Shown piece by piece: positions 1-11,935 of a stretch of DNA of 64,000 nucleotides. The notes under the pieces are model-generated. The model was not told where the DNA came from. It made no database searches and saw nothing but the letters and a program-made list of their open reading frames with translations. How positions within the stretch are numbered: position 1 is the stretch's first letter; every line of letters begins with the position of its first letter. The translations under genes were made by a program, and so were the position numbers. Source of the stretch: Eretmocerus hayati (taxonomy: Eukaryota; Arthropoda; Insecta; Hymenoptera; Aphelinidae); contig CM056742.1 in the NCBI GenBank assembly GCA_029851415.1, forward strand, positions 150,913,121 through 150,977,120, written 5' to 3'.

Positions 1-3000
1 GTAGGGACTGTATATTGAATCCTTTGAAAAGCAGACCAATATTTCAATCAGCCATCTTGTATAATTTCGGGGTACTTTATCTACTTTGCAACTGAGCTAT
101 GTCCTGGTGGAATCTCTAGTTATCTCCATCGATTTCTCCAAACTTTTGAAAGAAGCAATCCAAGAGGAAATTCTTCAAATAAATTTTGAGACTCTTATTG
201 GCCCCCACAACCTTGCACGACACATTTCTTTGGCATGTGTTGGTGGAAATCAATGGATATGAGGTACATGAAAAAAAAATTAGTGCGTCCAGATAGAACG
301 CGCAAAAGATGACGGAGTCATCTATAAATTTTTTCTCACATTGAGTTTTGCACAGTACCATAAGTGCACCCAACTTGTCTCAATAAGCCAATCTTAGAAA
401 TGGGTACTCCTTCACCTTCCCGATTATTTTTTCACGTTTGTTGAACTAAAGTTTGAGAGAATAGGTGATGGGCTATACCAACCTAGAATCGCTTCCGCTT
501 CCTTCAGAAAACTCGAGGTGGTTTTTCCATTTTTTGCGATTGCACAGCTAAGAAATCAACGAAGAAATTGCGTTTAGTGAAACCAGTGCGAATTTTTTTA
601 GTTCGGCGTTGTTTTAAGACCTTCGAAACCCGTTCTTAGAGTTGGAAAACATCGATCTGGAATATGCAAAATTTGGAGGTAAACGGAAATAGTGGTTCGG
701 ACCGGCGAAAAGCTCCAAATGTGGTTGCACGGCGATAAAATCATATGAAAACGATTTCATGCATTCTATCGCCAATTTACATCATTTTAAATGATGGGGA
801 CAAATTGTTCGGCAAGTTGGGTACACACTTTTGTGAACCCCTAGAAATCACTTTCTGGGAAATTTTCAACAGCTTGCCTCCAATTTATCAAAATTAGACG
901 TACTCCATCTCATTTCAAAGTTCTTGAGACAAGCTTTCAAACGAGTTGAAGTACGTTCGAAAATATTGAGATGGGCCAAAGTTATTGAGAAATTGGCTTG
1001 ATGAGGGTACCCTACATTAGTTGAAATCACAAAACATGTATTCAATAACAGTGTGGTGCCTCGAAGTCTCATTCATATATGATCAGGAATTGGTTCATTA
1101 CTTTCATTACTCCTATCTTAATAGAAATTGGTTATTGTAAACTCAAAATTTTACTCAACATCTGGGAGACCTATCATGCGACGCTCTGAAATTGAGGGCT
1201 CGCTTCATCATACGATTATTATAAAACGTGTGATATGAGAGAAAAGTTTCCGATTCTATATATACTATAGATATCAGGCTAGAATAGTCTAGACTTGAGC
1301 TCGGTGGTGTATCAGAGTTTCGAGAATGGCGTTTTGTTGTCGCCTGATGTGAATTTTCCTTCAAATCTCAGACAAAGGTTACTCTTGAAAATTCTAGCAT
1401 TGCCAAAAAGAATTCTCAAAAAAGTCCACATTGAAATCCCTAATATGGATATGATTTCAATCTCAAACGAGTTCTCAATTATGTAATGCACACACATTGC
1501 GAATGTCATCAAAATTTCCATGAACGAGTTGCCGTAATTTGTGAAAGAATACACACACATACACACAGCAACGAGCGCGAGCATCAGGCCATAGGCCAAA
1601 AGTCGTTAGATATAGCACATATATAAGGCACCTAATATAATGGTGAGCATATATTACTAATAAGTACAAGCGCGGTACGCGGCGCCTGCGCATAACATAG
1701 CAAACGATCCCGTCAACTGAGAGCGTGTCCACATGGATTCCTAATCACGGATTCACTCGCACCGCGCCGAAAGATGACTCCGTCATCAAAAAGCGTCTAT
1801 GAATCCCCTGATTGCACCAGGCATTTCTTGTTAAAGTAAATTTAATCATCGACAAAAAACCAACAAAGTCATCTAATTGATCGAACAGAGAATATTCGAA
1901 ATAAAAGAGTATACATATATTGATTGATACATTCTCGGACCCGTTGGAAGTTGCATCGTTCTTGCTAAAAAGACCGAAATCAACTCTTTCCGACTTTTTT
2001 TGCACCCATTTCAATAGAGTTACCGCGATTCTATAGGATCCATGCACTCAATAGCTACGCCTACTTCCTGCAAAATTGATTTTAATTCGTCCAAATTTCC
2101 TTAATGAGTTCCAGACAATTATTCAATCAAGTACGTTTCAAAACGAGTACGTGCTTAAATCGAAGAAAATGACCTCAAACATTCAAAATAGTTAATTCTG
2201 GCCTAACAATGAGTTGTAATTTCCATCATATTATATGGTTCTGTGTGGTTATCTTGTATCGGAGGATTGATCACAAAACTCATTCAAAATAGAACAATGT
2301 CGATCTGGGTTCTCCAATATTTGTTTTGATCAGTATTAATGAAAAGTTGGAAAAAAAGTCAATCGTTACGAACCGAAGTGTACTATACAGAATTTTTGTT
2401 TGAAGGATAGCGGCAGCAGACTCTTCCTCAAGATTCGTCAAACTTGTACAAATGAACACGTGCATCTCCTCGGAGAGTTGGTATTTCACGCTAGTGCGCG
2501 AGGAGAAAAAGAAGGGAAGTCGTTCGTTTTGCCTGTCAAAAAGTTTTGAACAGAAGCAGGTTGGTTTGAGCAAGTGTCTCTCCATAACCCACTTAGAGGC
2601 CTGCCCCTGGGGATTTTGCCTTGTTTCAAAACATTTCGACGTAGCTCACTTGCTCCACGTTCATCCATCGCTAGCAGTTTCACTCGACTTCTATATTTAT
2701 GTATCTGTTTCTGAAACTCCGACAAGTTTGCTATAATACAGGTACTGTTGCAGTTTTGAATTTTTGAGCTAGACAGACGTTAAGGAAATCAATATGAGAA
2801 CGGTTTCTCATATTTAAGAAGTGAGATAGGCGTTCCCTCACAAAAAATATTTTTTGCAGGTATTTGATCATCGTCTCGCAATTTTGAAGAGCTTCGAAGT
2901 TATTGGTTATACTTTAATAAAATGTTCCAAACCCTGTTGTCTCTTATACACAAAATTCAACGGCGTTTTCAAAACAACAGACAAGTGTCAAAAATATTCC

Positions 3001-3441
3001 CGGAATATGATTGTGTAACCATCGTAGAATTACGGGTAGAAAATCCTCAGGGAGTCAGAATTTTAAAACGAGCATGTATTTTCAGCAAGCATAAAAGCTG
3101 CCTCGTAACAGGGTGAGAGGATTACTGCAATGTTATTCGTGCATCGAGTAATCCGCTTAGGCATTGCAATTCCGACAACGAATGGTGCAATAAAACCCTG
3201 AAGGAATAGTGAGGGTGCCAGTAATATTGTATGTGCGTCAACGTACCAGTGCAAAATACTCTTTTCGAAAGTCACGGAGATGAATTAAATGAATCTTCTC
3301 GCGAATCTCCGAATAATCTGAGCGTCTGACAAAATCGCGGATCATGGTGTACTACTGTGAGTTGCAAGTTTTCTATGGGATAATCCTGTGACGATGCCAG
3401 GATGAAATGAGATCCCATGCGCGTCTCTACGAAAGTACGAC
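1..3441. other. non-coding stretch, no gene seen
   Basis: Only short open frames occur, on both strands, without family motifs or coherent splice structure. A 15-bp dyad, GATGACGGAGTCATC, occurs near 311 and its exact reverse complement near 1773. I see no transposon ends or RNA gene. Confidence 0.5.
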
Positions 3442-3488
3442 GAACGGAGCAAGGCCTCCGTATGTAATACGGAGGCCTTGCTCCGTTC
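3442..3488. repeat. perfect inverted repeat (22-bp arms, 3-nt loop)
   Basis: The arm at 3442-3463 is the exact reverse complement of 3467-3488, separated only by GTA. The arms contain the AAGGCCTCCG core. No mismatch is present. It could be a very young foldback, a small hairpin RNA source or an assembly foldback artefact; the sequence alone cannot decide. Confidence 0.9.
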
Positions 3489-4480
3489 CTCATCTCAAAG
3501 TTCAGCACAAGGATTTAACGGAAATAGCCACCCATCCGCTTTCTCTTCCTCTTATACTTGATCTTCATAGCTGAAAGTAGGTGGAAAGAGTTGGAAAGAG
3601 CTATGTGAGAATTTCTTTGAGCAAGTACTTGCAGTAGCGAATCTTTAGAACGAGTTGCAGTATCAATTAATTTGTTTCCGGCTTCGAGAGGTCTTTGACG
3701 ATTGAAGATAGAGCTGGTGGAAAACCCCTTCAAGTTTTATCAAAGCAATCACATTGAAGAGTTCATTCAATAAATTTTGTTTCTATGACCCGATTAATGT
3801 GAGAAACTGATGATCGACTTCCAGTGTAGTGTTAATTCCAATCTTGAATGCAAGTGATGATATTGAATGAGTTGGTTGATTGGTTATTTCAATCAATGAA
3901 TATAAAGATGGTACAAACACAGAGGGTATGTATTCTTACTTCCATCCATTGCGGATAAAAGTAGATACGATTCACGTGGTAGTGCTCCAAGGTGATCATG
4001 AACGGAAGGAGTTGTGACAAGCATTCACAATATTTATTCATTATAGGGAAGCAGCGTCAACTTTTAAGTATCTGTTATTATTCTCTCGGAGTGAATCGTT
4101 AAAATTTCTGGAGAACCATCATTGACGTGGAAGATGTAAGAAATCGCAATCGAGGGCTCAACTTCGTACGGGTATAAAACGAAAGTAACATTCCAACATC
4201 TTGGAAATAAGATTTTCGGTATGCTTCCTCTTAAGTTCACCCGAGAGAGTCATCATTTTGACGATCAAAAATGCGCTTCCGGTAACACGGAATATATGGA
4301 TTGAGATCAGACTTGAGCTTTGTTTCCCTAACTGATTGATAAAAATTCAGGAAAGTGTTATCACAAGGTAGATTTTTGTGTATAGCATTGGCAGATGGAT
4401 AAGTTGATTGACAAGTGAAAAAATTTTCCTCAAAAAAGTTCTCATCTTCATGCATTTCTATTGTCAAGAACCGCTAGGGG
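3489..4480. other. non-coding stretch, no gene seen
   Basis: AT-rich sequence with only short frames on both strands. Nothing is recognisable. Confidence 0.45.
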
Positions 4481-5100
4481 GACTACAAGTCCCGGGGTGT
4501 GACAACCCTCCGGGCCAGTCAGAATGACACCACACCTGGGCCTCGACCCAAATTTGGTGAGGAGGAGCTTGGCTCATTTGGCCCCGAGACTGGTACTTGG
4601 CGTGCGTTGGCTTCTCCCGAAAATCCGCAAGGAGGATTTGGACAGCTTGATGTCTCAGCCCTGGAGTCTGACGAACCCTCGGCCCCAGTCAGTTCCCACC
4701 GGAGCGTAGAGACTTTTCATTTCGATCCGGTGTCCACAGCAGCCATAATGCCCAGGACCAGGTGAATCGTGGGACTCATAGCAGAGTTGCCCTCAGAGGT
4801 GATTCGCTGGGTGACCTATACGACTCTTTCAGGCAACCGAGGGGATCCCTGGGCTCCAAGAGAGCATTGGAGAGCCCCTAGCCCCCCACTGAGGGTCTGG
4901 TTTTGTCCTTGTGCTGAAGACTGAACCCAAAATTTCGGTAGCTGGCAGAGAGGAGTGAGCTATTGCTGATCCATGCGTGGTTTGGTAATGTCTGCCTTTT
5001 AAACCGCTGGCAGAATGTATCCCTATTCCACTCCCACGAAAAGGACCGGGGTCACCAACGAAAGTCAATACCCAGTGAAAAAAAGTCAATATCCCATTTC
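4481..5100. other. GC-richer island of unknown origin
   Basis: This block is clearly richer in G and C than its neighbours and stays open in two overlapping plus-strand frames (about 4499-4765) and one minus-strand frame (4829-5089). None of these shows a recognisable domain, and the plus frames begin without a convincing ATG. It may be a fragment of a retroelement UTR or a decayed exon; I do not assign a function. Confidence 0.3.
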
Positions 5101-5162
5101 TATCGTCAACGAGGGAAAGCTCTTTCCATGGGTATAAATTAGTTTGACCTCAAATTTGCCTC

Positions 5163-5375
5163 ATAGTGGCTGAATTCGAATTACCAAACGCAAACCCCCA
5201 TTCCTGACCTCAGATTCTGAATGAACGAAAAATCTCACTTACAGATAGGTCTTTCTGACCTTGGTCAAGGTGACCTACAAGGGTGAATGGAGGACGTGAA
5301 ATCTCCCGTTCTTTCAGAATCTGAGGGCAAAATGGGGGTTCCCATTTGGAAATTCAAAGTTAGCCAGAATGGGGC
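5163..5375. repeat. imperfect inverted repeat around poly-G block
   Basis: The segment 5163-5221, ending in CCTCAGATTCTGAA, is an imperfect reverse complement of 5313-5375, which begins TTCAGAATCTGAGG. The right arm is also the first unit of the direct duplication that follows. It is probably a foldback or MITE relic. Confidence 0.6.
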
Positions 5376-5740
5376 AAATGGGGGGGGGATTTGGGGACAT
5401 CTCAACCTTCATCCAATATTCAACAACTTTTGTATCTAACATTTTTCAGCTCCATGTAACCCTGGAGAAATACGAGGGGGGGGGGTGGAGTCCCGTATTT
5501 CGTAAGTTATTATGACCCCTATTTAGCCCTGGAGGTCAAAAATGGGAGTTTCCATTCAAAACTTCAAAGTTAGCCACAATGGGGCAAACTGGGGGATTTG
5601 GGGGGGGGGGCCATCTGGACCTTCATTCGATATCCAACAACTTTTGTATGAAACATTTTTTTGCATGGCGTAACCCTGGGGAGATACCGGGGGTCCGGTA
5701 CTTTTTGGACATACTGTATCTGTTAAAGCTTGAAATGATT
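5326..5740. repeat. tandem duplication, about 210-bp unit, with poly-G tracts
   Basis: Two diverged copies lie head to tail. ATTCAAAGTTAGCCA near 5352 corresponds to CTTCAAAGTTAGCCA near 5562, and ATCCAACAACTTTTGTAT-type text follows in both. Each copy carries runs of 8 to 10 G. No coding function is apparent. Confidence 0.7.
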
Positions 5741-7920
5741 CAATAAAATTTCTTACGTCATAATTCCACTTCCACATTCGATATTTCGAGGGAATGGCAG
5801 CGAATTCAAAGTCTACCCCATTGGGATTGAAGTGACTCAGCAATGTGGCAATCACCACTTATGCCCATGGACTGGTAAATGCCCCACGTCTGACCGAACC
5901 CAGACTTGTTCCACTGCCCATTAGAGTGCATCAGAACACCATCATGAGTCTGCTATCAAGCACGAGCCAATAACATAATATTTTCGTGATAAAAAGGAGT
6001 TAGAACTTTTCGAAGTTTGAATCGGTCACATATTTCTCAAACGCTCGTCACACTGCAAAATTACAATCTCTTGATTTCTCATCCATACACCAGGACCGCA
6101 TCGGCATGTCGTTAAGTTCCATCAACTAAGACACAACGCCACCCCAAAATCTTCAAGACCCCAGAGCAGAGCAGAGTTAGCGCAAGCTATGCACGGGGAT
6201 TCTGAAGTGTCGCAGAAATATACGTATAACCATCATCCTCGTCGTTGTTGGCTGCCAAATGCATCTCCGCTCGAGCCTTTACTCTGCAGTGGCCACTCGA
6301 CGTCGACGCTTTTGGCGCGTCAGCAGGTTTAGTATAGAAGCATTGCCAACACCCTCTACATCCGTATACTCTGAAAGCTAACGAGCAGTCTCGTGAGCTG
6401 CAGTTTTGTTTGCCGGCTCTGCTTTTGCCGTACACAGGCTTTCTCTCACACTCGTCCTTTACCCTTGGCTATATCTCATCAAGCCTCCACTAACAAATTG
6501 CTCTCTGTGCTCGAGTTCGCATTTAGACGGGACCGTATGTATGAGAGAGCAATGGTAGTGATGCGATGAGAGCTCTACCAATCGACTGGCAATTTCTGCG
6601 ATGATGAGCACTGCCGCAAGCGAAAACAGAGCTATGGGCAAGGGACTAACGGGGTCAAGCATTCGCGATGAAATATCGCAGCTTTGACACATAAAAATTC
6701 TTCGCGGGGAAACCACTCGAGTAGCGCTGGATAACGTATTGGCTTTTTGAATCCTGGAAAACACCCTCGTAACTTTTCTCTATTCTCGCTTGAAATTGCG
6801 ATTTCTAATCTTAGCAGTGACGGGGATGTATACATGAATCTCTCCATGAATCTCCCTTACGGGATTGGATCCAACTGATTGGAACTATCATTTTTCCATA
6901 AAAATGAATCACCCGACCGATTGGATTGTGTGCATGCTTCACAATTGAATAGAGTGTCCACCAACTCCATACAGAGATTGAGATTGAGTGAAATTTATTC
7001 CACCATTGCCATGGCGAAATGAAGCTCGCACAATGTCTGAGAGTAACCATGCTTCATATGAAATAGAAATTTTCTCTAGCACGGCGTTGTAGTCATCTAA
7101 AGGATTCTAATCATCATCTAGACCTGTGTCGTCCAGTAATGCTGCATCATGTAGAAAATGGGGGGGGGGGAGTGGTGGCAAGCAGAAAATGTGATAAAAA
7201 ATTCGCTCATCGTGAATCATTTCAATAAGAGTTGAGATTTTCAACTGTCTGGCAAATGCTTGTTACAGTCAGTTTCGTTTTGCGCAATAATCTACTAATG
7301 ATAAAAAATAGCCTATTCTAATTTCTGCATAAGTGTTTTACCATGAGAATTGGATCTGTTTGACCAGCGTAAATTAATGATTGGACTACAAGGTCACGAG
7401 TGCACCAATCTTGATCATTCATGTAAAGAGCCTCGTAAATTTTATTCGTAATAGAAGGACTGTGCATTGTATGGGAGAGAACTCAACACCCATGTAGATC
7501 CACGGCAAGTTTGAGCACAAAAATTAGATTCAAGTTTGACCAAAGAATGTTGGGACTTCTAGCCGACGCACGCAACGGTTGTTGTCTATGTGAAAGTCTC
7601 CATATGTGTTGATCTTGTAATTGTCAAATTGACACTTGAGGTTGAGACTTCGATCGATGATTAGATAATTTTCTGAGAACTTGTCAAGAATATCCTTCAT
7701 CCTTATCCATCCCATTTAAGAATGTTGAGATTATCTGTCCCATTTTTTAGTAGACGAAACTCTTATTTGAGACGCAGCCATCATCTCAAATGCGTATTCA
7801 GTTGCGATGAACTTGCGAATTGAGTAAAATTAGTAATGAGCAATAAAATCAGGAGCAGCGATGATATCTCCCCGGATATGGCGCTCAAAGATCTGAAAGT
7901 TGTTTGGAAATGACAAATTA
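5741..7920. other. non-coding stretch, no gene seen
   Basis: No supported ORF. A somewhat CpG-richer patch lies at about 6180-6480, and a 10-base G run lies near 7160. The minus-strand open frames here lack family motifs. Confidence 0.45.
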
Positions 7921-8130
7921 AAATAATTAAAAGCCCAGCCAAAATTTGTCCGTCAGCATCTCGCGTCTCGAATTGCCTATAGGGAGGGGGTGAAGGGTGA
8001 TGGGTGGCCGTATAGCCATGGTTGGGTCATGGGTGGGTAGATGGGACATGGGTGGGTGGGTTGGTGGGTGAGTGGAGGTTAGTGGTCAGGTGGGTGGGTT
8101 GGTGGATGGATGGATGTACTTGAACTTTGG
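7921..8130. repeat. direct repeat copy 1 with GGGTGG-type minisatellite
   Basis: It begins AAATAATTAAAAGCC, continues through about 60 bp of unique text, and ends in a GATGGGTGG-like minisatellite. A diverged second copy starts at about 8701, some 780 bp downstream. Confidence 0.7.
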
Positions 8131-8170
8131 TAATTTCAATGGAAATCAACAAAATTCAAGTGATACGTTT

Positions 8171-8450
8171 CACTGAAATTTCAGTGAAAATCACTACAGT
8201 GTCAGTGAAACTTTCACTGAAATATTAGTGGAATTCACTAAAGTTTCAGTAAAACTTCCACTGAAATTTCAGTGAAAATCACTAAAGTTTCAGTGAAACT
8301 TCCACTGAAATTTCAGTGAAAATCATTAAATGATCAGTGACACTTCCCTTAAAATTTCAGTAAGAATCGCTGAATTTTTAGTGAAATTCTGTCTGAAATT
8401 TCAGTGAAAATCGCTAAGGTTTCAGTGAAAATCACTCAAGTTTCCACTGT
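8171..8450. repeat. 44-bp satellite with palindromic core
   Basis: CACTGAAAT recurs at 8171, 8215, 8259 and 8303, a 44-bp period, and decays toward 8450. Several units contain CACTGAAATTTCAGTG, a perfect 16-bp palindrome. The same CAGTGAAAATC text appears in the hairpin elements at 53.4 and 53.8 kb. Confidence 0.85.
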
Positions 8451-8700
8451 CTATTAGATTCGAATAGTTGTCTATTTCAGTATGATTTCATCATTGGATG
8501 TGAATAACTATTTCGAAATTAGTGTATTGACTGAGTCGAACGAGATGGGTAATAAGGGTATACATGTTATTTATTGCTGAAGAGAGAAATATCCTTAGTG
8601 ATTATTTTTTTATATCTAGATACAGATCATAAGTGGGATAGGATTTATGAGGCAAATAATCGTAGATTTCGCAATATCCTTCAAACAAATTATTATTCTT

Positions 8701-8890
8701 GAAATAATTAAAAGCCATGCCAAAGTATGTCCGTCATCATCTTGCGTATCGGGTTACCTATGTGGAGGGGGTGAAGTGTGATGGATGGCCGTATGGGTCA
8801 TGGGTGGGTCGATGGGTGAGTGGGTTGGTGGGTGCGTGGATGGGTTAGTGGTCAGGTGGATGGATGGGTGAGTGGACCGATGGATGAATG
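8701..8890. repeat. direct repeat copy 2 with GGGTGG-type minisatellite
   Basis: Second, diverged copy of 7921-8130. It has the same order of an AATAATTAAAAGCC start, a GTCCGTCA core, and a GGGTGAAG then GATGGGTG-type array. The 44-bp satellite lies between the copies, so the repeats and satellite may have spread as one block. Confidence 0.65.
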
Positions 8891-8925
8891 AGTGAATGAG
8901 ATTTGGGGGATGAGTTGTGAGGAAC

Positions 8926-8997
8926 GAGTCATTGGAAACGAGTCATGAGGAACGAGTTATGAGGAATCAGTTATGAGGAATCAGTTATGAGGAGGGA
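8926..8997. repeat. short tandem repeat, GAGGAATCAGTTAT-type unit of about 15 bp
   Basis: GAGGAACGAGTCAT and GAGGAATCAGTTAT-like units repeat about five times with point differences. Confidence 0.7.
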
Positions 8998-9029
8998 GAT
9001 GTGGCACTGGTAATAGAGATGCTGGAATC

Positions 9030-9990
9030 TCGTCTGACTTGTCTGGTCTAATTCAATGTAGTTCGTTCTAGTGCGGTCTGGTTAGATTTTACTTGGTCTT
9101 ACTCGATCTAGTTCGGTCTCACTTGGTCTAGTTCGGTGAAGTAGGGTATATTTGGGTCTAGATCGGTCTAATTCGATCTCCTTCGGTTTACTTTGGTCAA
9201 ATTAGGTGTAGGTTAGTCTAGAACGGTCCAATTCAGTCTAGTTGAAGGAGGCTTGCGCGTGTAGTACCGTGCCTAGCGCGGGGCCCCGCTCGCAAGTAGT
9301 CAGGCCCTTCTCTTTTCCATTCCACTCCTGACGCTACATATAGGTATACTCACAACGCAAGCAGTGCGGCGCAGCGCGCTGCTCCACTCTCAAAACTCAC
9401 TTTGAACTGAATTTACTCAAAATCTAATTCACCAACCTATCAATTTTCTTACACCATTGAAAGCGCCAGGTAAAATAACGTCGATTAATCATCTCATCTT
9501 CAATAATGAAGGTCTACTGATCGCGTGTGCTCTGTTTAATTTGCCTAGCCCATAAGGATACGTGTATAAGGATTTTTTCTGCCAAATGGTTATTCTCGCG
9601 AAATTCATTGTCAACCCCCTGTTTTCTTGGTGGATTATGATTCCTCATTAATTTATCTATCAATATGAGTCACTTTTACGCAATTTCATAATTTAGTTGG
9701 AATTTGCACGAGCCTCCTTAATCTAGTGTGGTCTAGTCCGATCTAGTTTCTTTGAGTTGGATCTAATTCCTTCTAAATGAGTCTAATTCAGTCTAGTTCC
9801 ATGCAGTCAAGTCTAGTTCGGTAAAATTCAATCTAATTCGGTTCTGTTATGTCCCATCAAGTTTAGTTCGGTCCAACTCGGCCCAGTTCGTCGTAGTTCG
9901 ATCTAGTTTGATCTAGTTTGAGATAATTTGGACAAGCTCGGTCTTGTTTGGTGTAGTTAGGTTTAGTTCGATATAGTTCAGTCTACTGTA
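9030..9990. repeat. degenerate 10-bp minisatellite (GGTCTAGTTC), split by an insertion
   Basis: Variants of GGTCTAGTTC with a period near 10 bp fill 9030-9244 and 9720-9990. The block between them (9245-9719) is unrelated and has inverted ends, so an element inserted into the array. Related units reappear at 11,493-11,935. Confidence 0.75.
9245..9719. mobile_element. small TIR element inserted in minisatellite
   Basis: The ends are AAGGAGGCT (9245-9253) and AGCCTCCTT (9711-9719), exact inverted complements. They interrupt the GGTCTAGTTC array on both sides. The 475-bp interior is non-coding and starts with a GC-rich segment. The target duplication is unclear because the host array is repetitive. 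Confidence 0.55.
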
Positions 9991-9994
9991 GGGA

Positions 9995-10172
9995 TTCCGC
10001 GAGATCGAGAATGATCTCGGTCTCTTCTCGTATCATCTCGGAAACCGATACCGAGGCCGATATCGAGCACACCGGCGTGATCGCGGTTACCGAGAGACGA
10101 GACTCAACTTTTCATTTCTCGCTCTCGCCGAGACAATATCTCCCACTCTCGCGAGATTCTCGTTCTCGGATA
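9995..10172. repeat. CGAG/CTCG-dense block
   Basis: Short CGAGA, CTCGG and CGAGAT words recur densely on both strands, giving many local dyads and a high CpG count. No ORF. It may be a decayed foldback or simple-sequence island. Confidence 0.45.
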
Positions 10173-11492
10173 GCTTAATCACAAGGATACACAAAGCAAA
10201 CTACCTCAGCATTTCACGTACTGTAGCAATTACATGATGTACTAGATTCTGACTGGATGAAATTAATATTCAATATTATCATGGCGTATGATAGAAAAGA
10301 GACGTAGAAGGAATAACGAGTTCATGTTTAAAGAGACAACCATGTGAAGGTTCGTCAAATGAAATCAATTAGTGTAGAAAATCCCCTATCCTATCACGAA
10401 TTGCGATTGTGCGATTGATCGATTAATTTCTCGAAAGCATCGAATTCGGAGTGCAGCTACGTTCACGTTGGTGAGATCTAATGTCCATATCTTCAGAGTC
10501 GAGAGCTATCGACCACTGCTAAGATGTCACATTCGACCATCTTGGATTGTTTCGTGTGTCGGCATGGAGACTATAAAAAGGTTACTATAGCCTCCACGTG
10601 TGTCGGTATCACAGGTCGCGACCACGCGGACGTACACCAAACAAGTATGTCTGGTTGCCTGTTTTCAGGATCATTCGATAATGGTTCGAATTAGTAGTTG
10701 ATAGACGATTTTATTATTTCAAGCAGTCTTATTACGAGCTGCCCCCCCCCCTCCATTAATTGTGATAGATATATGGGCTATTCCGCAAAAACTATTGAAA
10801 TGTTTTGAGCTGACATTCTCGAACGATGTAAGATAAGTTCAATCCAAAAACTGATTCATCAGCTCCCTTAAAAAATAAAAGCTATATCTCTTCACGTCTT
10901 GCTGAGTAAAAATGAGAGCATGAAGATAATCCTAAAAGAAATTATGTGGATGTTGTGGAAGCTTACAACAGAGTTGTAAATTTGAGGAGTTTTTGATCCT
11001 ATGGAATGCCTACAACTTCCAGTGTTCATTGTATTGAAGGAGTGCGGAATATTGAGAGCACTTAGTGGAGAATCGATCATAATTGTAGCTCAGATTTGTT
11101 TTGGAAAAATCACATGTCGTGTTCTTATCTGAGAGTCATGAGAGCATTGTATCATGATGACAATAACAGTTACCAATCATTCGGAATCAATTTGTGAAAC
11201 GAGAAGCTCATCGTTGTTTCGGCAAAATCAATGTTCTATCAGTGAATTCAAAAATCGAGAGATTGACATTTTTGTTTTTGTGGTGGGGCTGTGATCGGTA
11301 TATAATTCCAGTGATAAGCTATCAATTATGTCTGGGATGCATATTCTTAGAACATCAGAATATCCTTGCATTCAAAAAATTACCGATCATAACGAAGACG
11401 ATCCGCGCGCTTGCGCGCGGTGAATACCTAGTCGTTAACATAAAAGGCATGAGATCAATCATTACGAATCATAGGGGATGGGGATAACCCGG
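10173..11492. other. non-coding stretch, no gene seen
   Basis: Contains a C-rich homopolymer near 10,741 and a short GC hairpin (CCGCGCGC/GCGCGCGG) near 11,402. The open frames are short and unremarkable. Confidence 0.45.
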
Positions 11493-11935
11493 TTTAGTAT
11501 GGTTCAGTTAGGTGTAATTCGGGAATGGGGATGGAGGAGTTAGGTCTAGTTTGGTTCAGTTCTGACTACTTCGGTCTAACCGGTGTAATATGGTCACCAA
11601 CGTGACCGTATGAGGGTGATGGTAGACGGGAGCGTAGATATATGAATGGCTGGATAGATGGATGGATGGATGGTTGGGAATGGAGACGGGGATGTGAATG
11701 AAGTTGAGGATGTGGATGGGGATGGGGAAGGAGATGGTGATGTTAAAAACCGTACTTACACGGTCTACTTCGGTCCAGTTCAGTCTAGTCCTGTGTAGTT
11801 ATGTTGAATTCGGTCTGACTCGATCTGATTCGGTCTACTTCGGTCTAATTAGGTCTATTTTGTCTAGTTCAGTCGAGTTTGATATAGTTTGGCTTAGTTT
11901 GGTGTAATTAAGACTAGTTCATCAGAAAAGTCTCT
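11493..11935. repeat. GGTCTAGTTC-type and GATG-type simple repeats
   Basis: Degenerate GGTCTAGTTC-like units at 11,493-11,600 and 11,755-11,935 flank a GATGGATG/GATGGGGATG purine-rich tract. This is the same minisatellite family as at 9.0-10.0 kb. The open frame across it is a by-product of the repeat. Confidence 0.65.

Noticed and set aside
3800..3830. CTGATGA near 3,808 as a hammerhead core
   Set aside because: No stem II or GAAA box follows.
10675..10705. GGTTCGAATTAG resembling a tRNA B box
   Set aside because: No A box at the right distance and no cloverleaf could be drawn.
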